Shown piece after piece: positions 9,501 to 22,640 of a stretch of DNA of 64,000 nt. Source of the stretch: Litoditis marina (taxonomy: Eukaryota > Nematoda > Chromadorea > Rhabditida > Rhabditidae); assembly GCA_964036275.1 (NCBI GenBank), contig CAXIWQ010000151.1, forward strand, positions 1 to 64,000. Reading direction: 5' to 3'. The notes under the pieces were generated by a model. That model ran no database searches. It worked only from the letters and a program-made list of their open reading frames with translations, and had not been told where the DNA came from. The first letter of the stretch is position 1. Every line of letters starts with the position of its first letter. The position numbers and the translations under genes are program-made.

Positions 9501-12500
9501 TCTGTAGCTGCAAGTAAAAATGTCAATAACCGCGTTAATTCGTCTTTGTGGCTGTGCGCCACAGAATAGATTGTCGTATCAGGTTTTTGTAGCTGGGAGC
9601 AACAGACTTGATAGCCGTATGAACTTTTTTCTGTAGCTGCAAGGCAAAGAGGTAATAACCGCGTTAATTTGTCTTTTGTGGCTGTGCGTCACAGGATATA
9701 AAGTCGTATTAGGTTTTTGTAGCCATGAGCAACAGACTTGATAGCCGTATAAACTTTTTTCTGTAGCTGCAAGGCAAAGAGTCGATAACCGCGTTATATC
9801 GTATTTTGTGGCTGTGTGCCACAGAATAGATAGTTGTATTGGGTTTTTCTAGCTGGGAACAACATACTTGATAGCCATATAAACTTTTTTCTGTAGCTGC
9901 ACGGCAAAGAGTCAATAACCGCGTTAATTTGTCTTTTGGGGCTGTGCGCCACAGAATATAAAGTCGTATTAGGTTTTTGTAGCTGGGAGCAACAGACTTG
10001 ATAGCCGTATAAACTTTTTTTCTGTAGCTGCAAGGCAAAGAGGTAATAACCGCGTTAATTTGTCTTTTGTGGCTGTGCGCCACAGAATATAAAGTCGTAT
10101 TAGGTTTTTGTAGCTGGGAGCAACAGACTTGATAGCCGTATGAACTTTTTTCTGTAGCTGCAAGGCAAAGAGTCGATAACCGCGTTATATCGTATTTTGT
10201 GGCTGTGTGCCACAGAATAGATAGTTGTATTGGGTTTTTCTAGCTGGGAGCAACATACTTGATAGCCATATAAACTTTTTTCTGTAGCTGCACGGCAAAG
10301 AGTCAATAACCGCGTTAATTTGTCTTTTGTGGCTGTGCGCCACAGAATAGATTGTCGTATCAGGTTTTTGTAGCTGGGAGCAACAGACTTGATAGCCGTA
10401 TGAACTTTTTTCTGTAGCTGCAAGGCAAAGAGGTAATAACCGCGTTAATTTGTCTTTTGTGGCTGTGCTCCACAGGATATAAAGTCGTATTAGGTTTTTG
10501 TAGCCATGAGCAACAGACTTGATAGCCGTATAAACTTTTTTCTGTAGCTGCAAGGCAAAGAGTCGATAACCGCGTTGTATCGTATTTTGTGGCTGTGTGC
10601 CACAGAATAGATAGTTGTATTGGGTTTTTCTAGCTGGGAGCAACATACTTGATAGCCATATAAACTTTTTTCTGTAGCTGCACGGCAAAGAGTCAATAAC
10701 CGCGTTAATTTGTCTTTTGTGGCTGTGCGCCACAGAATATAAAGTCGTATTAGGTTTTTGTAGCTGGGAGCAACAGACTTGATAGCCGTATAAACTTTTT
10801 TTCTGTAGCTGCAAGGCAAAGAGGTAATAACCGCGTTAATTTGTCTTTTGTGGCTGTGCGCCACAGAATATAAAGTCGTATTAGGTTTTTGTAGCTGGGA
10901 GCAACAGATTTGATAGCCGTATGAAATGTTCTCTGTAACTGCAAGGCAAAGAGTCAATAACCGCGTTAATTTGTATTTTGTGGCTGTGCGCCACAGAATA
11001 TAAAGTCGTATTATGTTTTTGTAGTTGGAAGCAACAGACTTGATAGCCGTATGATTTTTTTTTGTAGCTGCAAGTCAAAATGTCAATAACCGCGTTAATT
11101 CGTCTTTGTGGCTGTGCGCCACAGAATAGATTGTCGTATCAGGTTTTTGTAGCTGGGAGCAACAGACTTGATAGCCGTATGAACTTTTTTCTGTAGCTGC
11201 AAGGCAAAGAGGTAATAACCGCGTTAATTTGTCTTTTGTGGCTGTGCGCCACAGGATATAAAGTCGTATTAGGTTTTTGTAGCCATGAGCAACAGACTTA
11301 ATAGCCGTATAAACTTTTTTCTGTAGCTGCAAGGCAAAGAGTCGATAACCGCGTTATATAGTATTTTGTGGCTGTGTGCCAAAGAATAGATAGTTGTATT
11401 GGGTTTTTCTAGCTGGGAACAACATACTTGATAGCCATATAAACTTTTTTCTGTAGCTGCACGGCAAAGAGTCAATAACCGCTTAATTTGTCTTTTGTGG
11501 CTGTGCGCCACAGAATATAAAGTCGTATTAGGTTTTTGTAGCTGGGAGCAACAGACTTGATAGCCGTATAAACTTTTTTTTCTGTAGCTGCAAGGCAAAG
11601 AGGTAATAACCGCGTTAATTTGTCTTTTGTGGCTGTGCGCCACAGAATATAAAGTCGTATTAGGTTTTTGTAGCTGGGAGCAACAGATTTGATAGCCGTA
11701 TGAAATGTTCTCTGTAACTGCAAGGCAAAGAGTCAATAACCGCGTTAATTTGTATTTTTTGGCTGTGCGCCACAGAATATAAAGTCGTATTATGTTTTTG
11801 TAGTTGGAAGCAACAGACTTGATAGCCGTATGATTTTTTTTGTGGCTGCAAGTCAAAATGTCAATAACCGCGTTAATTCGTCTTTGTGGCTGCGCGCCAC
11901 AGAATAGATTGTCGTATTAGGTTTTTGTAGCTGGGAGCAACAGATTTGATAGCCGTATGAAATGTTCTCTGTAACTGCGAGGCAAAGAGTCAATAACCGC
12001 GTTAATTCGTCTTTTGTGGCTGTGCGCCACAGAATATATAGTCGTATTAGGTTTTGTAGCTGGGAGCAACAGACTTGATAGCCGTATGAACTTTTCTCGG
12101 TAGCTGCAAGCCAACAAGTCGATAACCGCGATAATTTGTATTTTGTGGCTGTGCGCCACAGAATAGATTGTCGTATTAGGTTTTTGTAGCTGGGAGCAAC
12201 AGATTTGATAGCCGTATGAACTTTTTTCTGTAGCTGCAAGGCAAAGAGGTAATAACCGCGTTAATTTGTCTTTTGTGGCTGTGCGCCACAGAATAGATTG
12301 TCGTATCAGGTTTTTGTAGCTGGGAGCAACAGACTTGATAGCCGTATGAACTTTTCTCTGTAGCTGCAAGCCAACAAGTCGATAACCGCGATATTTCGTG
12401 TTTTGTGGCTGTGCGCCACAGAATAGATTGTCGTATTATGTTTCTGTAGTTGGAAGCAACAGACTTGATAGCCGTATGATTTTTTTTGTAGCTGCAAGTC

Positions 12501-15482
12501 AAAATGTCAATAACCGCGTTAATTCGTCTTTGTGGCTGTGCGCCACAGAATAGATTGTCGTATCAGGTTTTTGTAGCTGGGAGCAACAGATTTGATTGCC
12601 GTATGAAATGTTATCTGTAACTGCGAGGCAAAGAGTCAATAACCGCGTTAATTCGTCTTTTGTGGCTGTGCGCCACAGAATATATAGTCGTATTAGGTTT
12701 TTGTAGCTGGGAGCAACAGACTTGATAGCCGTATGAACTGTTATCTGTAGCTGCAAGGCAAAGAGTCGATAACCGCGTTAATTCGTATTTTGTGGCTGTG
12801 CGCCACAGAATAGATAGTCGTATTAGGTTTTTTTAGCTGGGAGCAACATACTTGATAGCCGTATAACCTTTTTCCTGTAGCTGCACGGCAAAGAGGTAAT
12901 AACCGCGTTAATTTGTCTTTTGTGGCTGTGCGCCACAGAATATAAAGTCGTATTAGGTTTTCGTAGCTGGGAGCAACAGACTTGATAGCCGTATGAAATG
13001 TTCTCTGTAACTGCAAGGCAAAGAGTCAATAACCGCGTTAATTTGTATTTTGTGCTGTGCGCCACAGAATATAAAGTCGTATTATGTTTTTGTAGTTGGA
13101 AGCAACAGACTTGATAGCCGTATGATTTTTTTTTGTAGCTGCAAGTCAAAATGTCAATAACCGCGTTAATTCGTCTTTGTGGCTGTGCGCCACAGAATAG
13201 ATTGTCGTATCAGGTTTTTGTAGCTGGGAGCAACAGACTTGATAGCCGTATGAACTTTTTTCTGTAGCTGCAAGGCAAAGAGGTAATAACCGCGTTAATT
13301 TGTCTTTTGTGGCTGTGCGCCACAGGATATAAAGTCGTATTAGGTTTTTGTAGCCATGAGCAACAGACTTGATAGCCGTATAAACTTTTTCTGTAGCTGC
13401 AAGGCAAAGAGTCGATAACCGCGTTATATCGTATTTTGTGGCTGTGTGCCACAGAATAGATAGTTGTATTGGGTTTTTCTAGCTGGGAACAACATACTTG
13501 ATAGCCATATAAACTTTTTTATGTAGCTGCACGGCAAAGAGTCAATAACCGCGTTAATTTGTCTTTTGTGGCTGTGCGCCACAGAATATAAAGTCGTATT
13601 AGGTTTTTGTAGCTGGGAGCAACAGACTTGATAGCCGTATAAACTTTTTTTCTGTAGCTGCAAGGCAAAGAGGTAATAACCGCGTTAATTTGTCTTTTGT
13701 GGCTGTGCGCCACAGAATATAAAGTCGTATTAGGTTTTTGTAGCTGGGAGCAACAGACTTGATAGCCGTATGAACTTTTTTCTGTAGCTGCAAGGCAAAG
13801 AGTCGATAACCGCGTTATATCGTATTTTGTGGCTGTGTGCCACAGAATAGATAGTTGTATTGGGTTTTTCTAGCTGGGAGCAACATACTTGATAGCCATA
13901 TAAACTTTTTTCTGTAGCTGCACGGCAAAGAGTCAATAACCGCGTTAATTTGTCTTTTGTGGCTGTGCGCCACAGAATAGATTGTCGTATCAGGTTTTTG
14001 TAGCTGGGAGCAACAGACTTGATAGCCGTATGAACTTTTTTCTGTAGCTGCAAGGCAAAGAAATAATAACCGCGTTAATTTGTCTTTTGTGGCTGTGCGC
14101 CACAGGATATAAAGTCGTATTAGGTTTTTGTAGCCATGAGCAACAGACTTGATAGCCGTATAAACTTTTTTCTGTAGCTGCAAGGCAAAGAGTCGATAAC
14201 CGCGTTATATCGTATTTTGTGGCTGTGTGCCACAGAATAGATAGTTGTATTGGGTTTTTCTAGCTGGGAGCAACATACTTGATAGCCATATAAACTTTTT
14301 TCTGTAGCTGCACGGCAAAGAGTCAATAACCGCGTTAATTTGTCTTTTGTGGCTGTGCGCCACAGAATATAAAGTCGTATTAGGTTTTTGTAGCTGGGAG
14401 CAACAGACTTGATAGCCGTATAAACTTTTTTCTGTAGCTGCAAGGCAAAGAGGTAATAACCGCGTTAATTTGTCTTTTGTGGCTGTGCGCCACAGAATAT
14501 AAAGTCGTATTAGGTTTTTGTAGCTGGGAGCAACAGATTTGATAGCCGTATGAAATGTTCTCTGTAACTGCAAGGCAAAGAGTCAATAACCGCGTTAATT
14601 TGTATTTTGTGGCTGTGCGCCACAGAATATAAAGTCGTATTATGTTTTTGTAGTTGGAAGCAACAGACTTGATAGCCGTATGCTTTTTTTTTGTAGCTGC
14701 AAGTCAAAATGTCAATAACCGCGTTAATTCGTCTTTGTGGCTGTGCGCCACAGAATAGATTGTCGTATCAGGTTTTTGTAGCTGGGAGCAACAGACTTGA
14801 TAGCCGTATGAACTTTTTTCTGTAGCTGCAAGGCAAAGAGGTAATAACCGCGTTAATTTGTCTTTTGTGGCTGTGCGCCACAGGATATAAAGTCGTATTA
14901 GGTTTTTGTAGCCATGAGCAACAGACTTGATAGCCGTATAAACTTTTTTCTGTAGCTGCAAGGCAAAGAGTTGATAACCGCGTTATATCGTATTTTGTGG
15001 CTGTGTGCCACAGAATAGATAGTTGTATTGGGTTTTTCTAGCTGGGAACAACATACTTGATAGCCATATAAATTTTTTTCTGTAGCTGCACGGCAAAGAG
15101 TCAATAACCGCGTTAATTTGTTTTTTGTGGCTGTGCGCCACAGAATATAAAGTCGTATTAGGTTTTTGTAGCTGGGAGCAACAGACTTGATAGCCGTATA
15201 AACTTTTTTTCTGTAGCTGCAAGGCAAAGAGGTAATAACCGCGTTAATTTGACTTTTGTGGCTGTGCGCCACAGAATATAAAGTCGTATTAGGTTTTTGT
15301 AGCTGGGAGCAACAGATTTGATAGCCGTATGAAATGTTCTCTGTAACTGCAAGGCAAAGAGTCAATAACCGCGTTAATTTGTATTTTGTGGCTGTGCGCC
15401 ACATAATATAAAGTCGTATTATGTTTTTGTAGTTGGAAGCAACAGACTTGATAGCCGTATGATTTTTTTTTGTAGCTGCAAG
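6599..15482 (+). repeat. Patchwork domain of 5- and 6-monomer HORs with kilobase-scale duplications
   Basis: Z anchors at 6662, 7441, 8088, 8737, 9515, 11075, 11853, 12499, 13146 and 14704 are spaced by about 647-650 bp (5 monomers), about 779 bp (6 monomers), or 1,558-1,560 bp (12 monomers). Larger copied segments overlie this. About 8.7-9.4 kb recurs at 11.1-11.8 kb (offset 2,338; shared ACCGCTTAATTT one-base loss near 9,139 and 11,480, and GCGTTATATAGTA). About 9.6-11.3 kb recurs at 13.2-14.9 kb (offset 3,630). About 7.45-8.1 kb recurs at 11.85-12.5 kb (offset about 4,411). No non-satellite sequence is present. Confidence 0.8.
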
Positions 15483-16829
15483 TCAAAATGTCAATAACCG
15501 CGTTAATTCGTCTTTGTGGCTGTGCGCCACAGAATAGATTGTCGTATTAGGTTTTTGTAGCTGGGAGCAATAGATTTGATAGCCGTATGAAATGTTCTCT
15601 GTAACTGCGAGGCAAAGAGTCAATAACCGCGTTAATTCGTCTTTTGTGGCTGTGCGCCACAGAATATATAGTCGTATTAGGTTTTTGTAGCTGGGAGCAA
15701 CAGACTTGATAGCCGTATGAACTTTTCTCGGTAGCTGCAAGCCAACAAGTCGATAACCGCGATAATTTGTATTTTGTGGCTGTGCGCCACAGAATAGATT
15801 GTCGTATTAGGTTTTTGTAGCTGGGACCAACAGATTTGATAGCCGTATGAACTTTTTTCTGTAGCTACAAGGCAAAGAGGTAATAACCGCGTTAATTTGT
15901 CTTTTGTGGCTGTGCGCCACAGAATAGATTGTCGTATCAGGTTTTTGTAGCTGGGAGCAACAGACTTGATAGCCGTATGAACTTTTCTCTGTAGCTGCAA
16001 GCCAACAAGTCGATAACCGCGATATTTCGTGTTTTGTGGCTGTGCGCCACAGAATAGATTGTCGTATTATGTTTCTGTAGTTGGAAGCAACAGACTTGAT
16101 AGCCGTATGATTTTTTTTGTAGCTGCAAGTCAAAATGTCAATAACCGCGTTAATTCGTCTTTGTGGCTGTGCGCCACAGAATAGATTGTCGTATCAGGTT
16201 TTTGTAGCTGGGAGCAACAGATTTGATAGTCGTATGAAATGTTATCTGTAACTGCGAGGCAAAGAGTCAATAACCGCGTTAATTCGTCTTTTGTGGCTGT
16301 GCGCCACAGAATATATAGTCGTATTAGGTTTTTGTAGCTGGGAGCAACAGACTTGATAGCCGTATGAACTTTTCTCTGTAGCTGCAAGGCAAAGAGTCGA
16401 TAACCGCGTTAATTCGTATTTTGTGGCTGTGCGCCACAGAATAGATAGTCGTATTAGGTTTTTTTTTAGCTGGGAGCAACATACTTGATAGCCATATAAC
16501 CTTTTTCCTGTAGCTGCACGGCAAAGAGTCAATAACCGCGTTAATTTGTCTTTTTTTCTGTAGCTGCAAGGCAAAGAGGTAATAACCGCGTTAATTTGTC
16601 TTTTGTGGCTGTGCGCCACAGAATATAAAGTCGTATTAGGTTTTTGTAGCTGGGAGCAACAGATTTGATAGCCGTATGAAATGTTCTCTGTAACTGCAAG
16701 GCAAAGAGTCAATAACCGCGTTAATTTGTATTTTGTGGATGTGCGCCACATAATATAAAGTCGTATTATGTTTTTGTAGTTGGAAGCAACAGACTTGATA
16801 GCCGTATGATTTTTTTTTGTAGCTGCAAG
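15483..16829 (+). repeat. HOR unit, 1,347 bp, copy 1
   Basis: The unit runs from the Z anchor at 15,483 to the one at 16,830 and splits into a 647-bp five-monomer half and a 700-bp half. The odd length comes from an S1-only truncated monomer at 16,509-16,558. Private variants repeated in the later copies include GGGAGCAATAG, GGGACCAACAG, GTAGCTACAAGGC, GGTTTTTTTTTAGCTG and GTGGATGTGCGCCACATAAT. Confidence 0.85.
16509..16558 (+). repeat. S1-only truncated monomer (50 bp)
   Basis: An S1 subrepeat of the CACGGC type runs through GCGTTAATTTGTC into a T-tract. It passes straight to the next TGTAGCTGCAAGGC, so S2 and most of S3 (about 80 bp) are missing. The breakpoint lies in T-tracts, which end both S1 and S3, as expected for misaligned exchange between subrepeats. 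It explains why the surrounding HOR is 1,347 bp rather than a multiple of 130. Confidence 0.85.
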
Positions 16830-18436
16830 TCAAAATGTCAATAACCGCGTTAATTCGTCTTTGTGGCTGTGCGCCACAGAATAGATTGTCGTATTAGGTT
16901 TTTGTAGCTGGGAGCAATAGATTTGATAGCCGTATGAAATGTTCTCTGTAACTGCGAGGCAAAGAGTCAATAACCGCGTTAATTCGTCTTTTGTGGCTGT
17001 GCGCCACAGAATATATAGTCGTATTAGGTTTTTGTAGCTGGGAGCAACAGACTTGATAGCCGTATGAACTTTTCTCGGTAGCTGCAAGCCAACAAGTCGA
17101 TAACCGCGATAATTTGTATTTTGTGGCTGTGCGCCACAGAATAGATTGTCGTATTAGGTTTTTGTAGCTGGGAGCAATAGATTTGATAGCCGTATGAAAT
17201 GTTCTCTGTAACTGCGAGGCAAAGAGTCAATAACCGCGTTAATTCGTCTTTTGTGGCTGTGCGCCACAGAATATATAGTCGTATTAGGTTTTTGTAGCTG
17301 GGAGCAACAGACTTGATAGCCGTATGAACTTTTCTCGGTAGCTGCAAGCCAACAAGTCGATAACCGCGATAATTTGTATTTTGTGGCTGTGCGCCACAGA
17401 ATAGATTGTCGTATTAGGTTTTTGTAGCTGGGACCAACAGATTTGATAGCCGTATGAACTTTTTTCTGTAGCTACAAGGCAAAGAGGTAATAACCGCGTT
17501 AATTTGTCTTTTGTGGCTGTGCGCCACAGAATAGATTGTCGTATCAGGTTTTTGTAGCTGGGAGCAACAGACTTGATAGCCGTATGAACTTTTCTCTGTA
17601 GCTGCAAGCCAACAAGTCGATAACCGCGATATTTCGTGTTTTGTGGCTGTGCGCCACAGAATAGATTGTCGTATTATGTTTCTGTAGTTGGAAGCAACAG
17701 ACTTGATAGCCGTATGATTTTTTTTGTAGCTGCAAGTCAAAATGTCAATAACCGCGTTAATTCGTCTTTGTGGCTGTGCGCCACAGAATAGATTGTCGTA
17801 TCAGGTTTTTGTAGCTGGGAGCAACAGATTTGATAGTCGTATGAAATGTTATCTGTAACTGCGAGGCAAAGAGTCAATAACCGCGTTAATTCGTCTTTTG
17901 TGGCTGTGCGCCACAGAATATATAGTCGTATTAGGTTTTTGTAGCTGGGAGCAACAGACTTGATAGCCGTATGAACTTTTCTCTGTAGCTGCAAGGCAAA
18001 GAGTCGATAACCGCGTTAATTCGTATTTTGTGGCTGTGCGCCACAGAATAGATAGTCGTATTAGGTTTTTTTTTAGCTGGGAGCAACATACTTGATAGCC
18101 ATATAACCTTTTTCCTGTAGCTGCACGGCAAAGAGTCAATAACCGCGTTAATTTGTCTTTTTTTCTGTAGCTGCAAGGCAAAGAGGTAATAACCGCGTTA
18201 ATTTGTCTTTTGTGGCTGTGCGCCACAGAATATAAAGTCGTATTAGGTTTTTGTAGCTGGGAGCAACAGATTTGATAGCCGTATGAAATGTTCTCTGTAA
18301 CTGCAAGGCAAAGAGTCAATAACCGCGTTAATTTGTATTTTGTGGATGTGCGCCACATAATATAAAGTCGTATTATGTTTTTGTAGTTGGAAGCAACAGA
18401 CTTGATAGCCGTATGATTTTTTTTTGTAGCTGCAAG
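16830..18436 (+). repeat. HOR unit, 1,607 bp, copy 2 (with extra dimer)
   Basis: This is the same unit as 15,483-16,829 but exactly 260 bp longer. The dimer containing GGGAGCAATAG and CTCGGTAGCTGC is present twice in tandem (about 16,891-17,150 and 17,151-17,410). The two dimer copies match until one reads GGGAGCAA and the other GGGACCAA near 17,173 and 17,433. The rest of the unit, including the S1-only monomer at 18,116-18,165, sits at a constant offset of 1,607 from copy 1's equivalent. Confidence 0.85.
18116..18165 (+). repeat. S1-only truncated monomer, second copy
   Basis: Same truncated structure as at 16,509, shifted by 1,607 bp with the same junction. It was therefore copied with the HOR and did not arise independently. 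Confidence 0.85.
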
Positions 18437-20822
18437 TCAAAATGTCAATAACCGCGTTAATTCGTCTTTGTGGCTGTGCGCCACAGAATAGATTGTCGTA
18501 TTAGGTTTTTGTAGCTGGGAGCAATAGATTTGATAGCCGTATGAAATGTTCTCTGTAACTGCGAGGCAAAGAGTCAATAACCGCGTTAATTCGTCTTTTG
18601 TGGCTGTGCGCCACAGAATATATAGTCGTATTAGGTTTTTGTAGCTGGGAGCAACAGACTTGATAGCCGTATGAACTTTTCTCGGTAGCTGCAAGCCAAC
18701 AAGTCGATAACCGCGATAATTTGTATTTTGTGGCTGTGCGCCACAGAATAGATTGTCGTATTAGGTTTTTGTAGCTGGGAGCAATAGATTTGATAGCCGT
18801 ATGAAATGTTCTCTGTAACTGCGAGGCAAAGAGTCAATAACCGCGTTAATTCGTCTTTTGTGGCTGTGCGCCACAGAATATATAGTCGTATTAGGTTTTT
18901 GTAGCTGGGAGCAACAGACTTGATAGCCGTATGAACTTTTCTCGGTAGCTGCAAGCCAACAAGTCGATAACCGCGATAATTTGTATTTTGTGGCTGTGCG
19001 CCACAGAATAGATTGTCGTATTAGGTTTTTGTAGCTGGGACCAACAGATTTGATAGCCGTATGAACTTTTTTCTGTAGCTACAAGGCAAAGAGGTAATAA
19101 CCGCGTTAATTTGTCTTTTGTGGCTGTGCGCCACAGAATAGATTGTCGTATCAGGTTTTTGTAGCTGGGAGCAACAGACTTGATAGCCGTATGATTTTTT
19201 TTTTGTAGCTGCAAGTCAAAATGTCAATAACCGCGTTAATTCGTCTTTGTGGCTGTGCGCCACAGAATAGATTGTCGTATTAGGTTTTTGTAGCTGGGAG
19301 CAATAGATTTGATAGCCGTATGAAATGTTCTCTGTAACTGCGAGGCAAAGAGTCAATAACCGCGTTAATTCGTCTTTTGTGGCTGTGCGCCACAGAATAT
19401 ATAGTCGTATTAGGTTTTTGTAGCTGGGAGCAACAGACTTGATAGCCGTATGAACTTTTCTCGGTAGCTGCAAGCCAACAAGTCGATAACCGCGATAATT
19501 TGTATTTTGTGGCTGTGCGCCACAGAATAGATTGTCGTATTAGGTTTTTGTAGCTGGGAGCAATAGATTTGATAGCCGTATGAAATGTTCTCTGTAACTG
19601 CGAGGCAAAGAGTCAATAACCGCGTTAATTCGTCTTTTGTGGCTGTGCGCCACAGAATATATAGTCGTATTAGGTTTTTGTAGCTGGGAGCAACAGACTT
19701 GATAGCCGTATGAACTTTTCTCGGTAGCTGCAAGCCAACAAGTCGATAACCGCGATAATTTGTATTTTGTGGCTGTGCGCCACAGAATAGATTGTCGTAT
19801 TAGGTTTTTGTAGCTGGGACCAACAGATTTGATAGCCGTATGAACTTTTTTCTGTAGCTACAAGGCAAAGAGGTAATAACCGCGTTAATTTGTCTTTTGT
19901 GGCTGTGCGCCACAGAATAGATTGTCGTATCAGGTTTTTGTAGCTGGGAGCAACAGACTTGATAGCCGTATGAACTTTTCTCTGTAGCTGCAAGCCAACA
20001 AGTCGATAACCGCGATATTTCGTGTTTTGTGGCTGTGCGCCACAGAATAGATTGTCGTATTATGTTTCTGTAGTTGGAAGCAACAGACTTGATAGCCGTA
20101 TGATTTTTTTTGTAGCTGCAAGTCAAAATGTCAATAACCGCGTTAATTCGTCTTTGTGGCTGTGCGCCACAGAATAGATTGTCGTATCAGGTTTTTGTAG
20201 CTGGGAGCAACAGATTTGATAGCCGTATGAAATGTTATCTGTAACTGCGAGGCAAAGAGTCAATAACCGCGTTAATTCGTCTTTTGTGGCTGTGCGCCAC
20301 AGAATATATAGTCGTATTAGGTTTTTGTAGCTGGGAGCAACAGACTTGATAGCCGTATGAACTTTTCTCTGTAGCTGCAAGGCAAAGAGTCGATAACCGC
20401 GTTAATTCGTATTTTGTGGCTGTGCGCCACAGAATAGATAGTCGTATTAGGTTTTTTTTTAGCTGGGAGCAACATACTTGATAGCCATATAACCTTTTTC
20501 CTGTAGCTGCACGGCAAAGAGTCAATAACCGCGTTAATTTGTCTTTTTTTCTGTAGCTGCAAGGCAAAGAGGTAATAACCGCGTTAATTTGTCTTTTGTG
20601 GCTGTGCGCCACAGAATATAAAGTCGTATTAGGTTTTTGTAGCTGGGAGCAACAGATTTGATAGCCGTATGAAATGTTCTCTGTAACTGCAAGGCAAAGA
20701 GTCAATAACCGCGTTAATTTGTATTTTGTGGATGTGCGCCACATAATATAAAGTCGTATTATGTTTTTGTAGTTGGAAGCAACAGACTTGATAGCCGTAT
20801 GATTTTTTTTTGTAGCTGCAAG
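18437..20822 (+). repeat. HOR unit, 2,386 bp, copy 3 (two Z-anchored expansions)
   Basis: Z-to-Z spacings inside this copy are 779 + 907 + 700 bp, whereas copy 2 has 907 + 700. The extra 779 bp is a further dimer-containing, Z-anchored string beginning at 18,437 and joined to the next Z at 19,216 after TATGATTTTTTTTT. It lacks the central P-class (AAGCCAACAAG plus GCGATATTTCG) monomers. The S1-only monomer is again present at 20,502-20,551. Confidence 0.85.
20502..20551 (+). repeat. S1-only truncated monomer, third copy
   Basis: Same junction again, 2,386 bp after the second copy. Its inheritance through three HOR units dates the truncation to before the HOR was amplified. Copy 4 of the HOR has an intact monomer at the corresponding place. 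Confidence 0.85.
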
Positions 20823-22640
20823 TCAAAATGTCAATAACCGCGTTAATTCGTCTTTGTGGCTGTGCGCCACAGAATAGATTGTCGTATTAGGTTTTTGTAG
20901 CTGGGAGCAATAGATTTGATAGCCGTATGAAATGTTCTCTGTAACTGCGAGGCAAAGAGTCAATAACCGCGTTAATTCGTCTTTTGTGGCTGTGCGCCAC
21001 AGAATATATAGTCGTATTAGGTTTTTGTAGCTGGGAGCAACAGACTTGATAGCCGTATGAACTTTTCTCGGTAGCTGCAAGCCAACAAGTCGATAACCGC
21101 GATAATTTGTATTTTGTGGCTGTGCGCCACAGAATAGATTGTCGTATTAGGTTTTTGTAGCTGGGACCAACAGATTTGATAGCCGTATGAACTTTTTTCT
21201 GTAGCTACAAGGCAAAGAGGTAATAACCGCGTTAATTTGTCTTTTGTGGCTGTGCGCCACAGAATAGATTGTCGTATCAGGTTTTTGTAGCTGGGAGCAA
21301 CAGACTTGATAGCCGTATGAACTTTTCTCTGTAGCTGCAAGCCAACAAGTCGATAACCGCGATATTTCGTGTTTTGTGGCTGTGCGCCACAGAATAGATT
21401 GTCGTATTATGTTTCTGTAGTTGGAAGCAACAGACTTGATAGCCGTATGATTTTTTTTGTAGCTGCAAGTCAAAATGTCAATAACCGCGTTAATTCGTCT
21501 TTGTGGCTGTGCGCCACAGAATAGATTGTCGTATCAGGTTTTTGTAGCTGGGAGCAACAGATTTGATAGCCGTATGAAATGTTATCTGTAACTGCGAGGC
21601 AAAGAGTCAATAACCGCGTTAATTCGTCTTTTGTGGCTGTGCGCCACAGAATATATAGTCGTATTAGGTTTTTGTAGCTGGGAGCAACAGACTTGATAGC
21701 CGTATGAACTTTTCTCTGTAGCTGCAAGGCAAAGAGTCGATAACCGCGTTAATTCGTATTTTGTGGCTGTGCGCCACAGAATAGATAGTCGTATTAGGTT
21801 TTTTTTTAGCTGGGAGCAACATACTTGATAGCCGTATAACCTTTTTCCTGTAGCTGCACGGCAAAGAGTCAATAACCGCGTTAATTTGTCTTTTGTGGCT
21901 GTGCGCCACAGAATATAAAGTCGTATTAGGTTTTCGTAGCTGGGAGCAACAGACTTGATAGCCGTATGAATTTTTTTCTGTAGCTGCAAGGCAAAGAGGT
22001 AATAACCGCGTTAATTTGTCTTTTGTGGCTGTGCGCCACAGAATAGATTGTCGTATCAGGTTTTTGTAGCTGGGAGCAACAGACTTGATAGCCGTATGAA
22101 CTTTTCTCTGTAGCTGCAAGACAACAAGTCGATAACCGCGATAATTCGTATTTTGTGGCTGTGCGCCACAGAATAGATTGTCGTATTAGGTTTTTGTAGC
22201 TGGGAGCAACAGATTTGATAGCCGTGTGAACTGTTCTCTGTAGCTGCAAGGCAAAGAGTCGATAACCGCGTTAATTCGTATTTTGTGGCTGTGCGCCACA
22301 GAATAGATTGTCGTATTAGGTTTTTGTAGCTGGGAGCAACAGATTTGATAGCCGTATGAACTTTTTTTCTGTAGCGGCAAGGCAAAGAGGTAATAACCGC
22401 GTTAATTTGTCTTTTGTGGCTGTGCGCCACAGAATAGATTGTCGTATCAGGTTTTTGTAGCTGGGAGCAACAGACTTGATAGCCGTATGAACTTTTCTCT
22501 GTAGCTGCAAGCCAACAAGTCGATAACCGCGATATTTCGTGTTTTGTGGCTGTGCGCCACAGAATAGATTGTCGTATTATGTTTCTGTAGTTGGAAGCAA
22601 CAGACTTGATAGCCGTATGATTTTTTTTTGTAGCTGCAAG
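20823..22640 (+). repeat. HOR unit copy 4, diverging after its first half
   Basis: The first 647 bp (to the Z anchor at 21,470) repeat copy 1. The second half keeps the GGTTTTTTTTTAGCTG junction near 21,797. It then continues through a complete monomer where the earlier copies have the S1-only truncation, and stays complete until the Z at 22,641, 1,171 bp (9 monomers) on. This marks the right edge of the 1,347-bp HOR domain. Confidence 0.8.
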
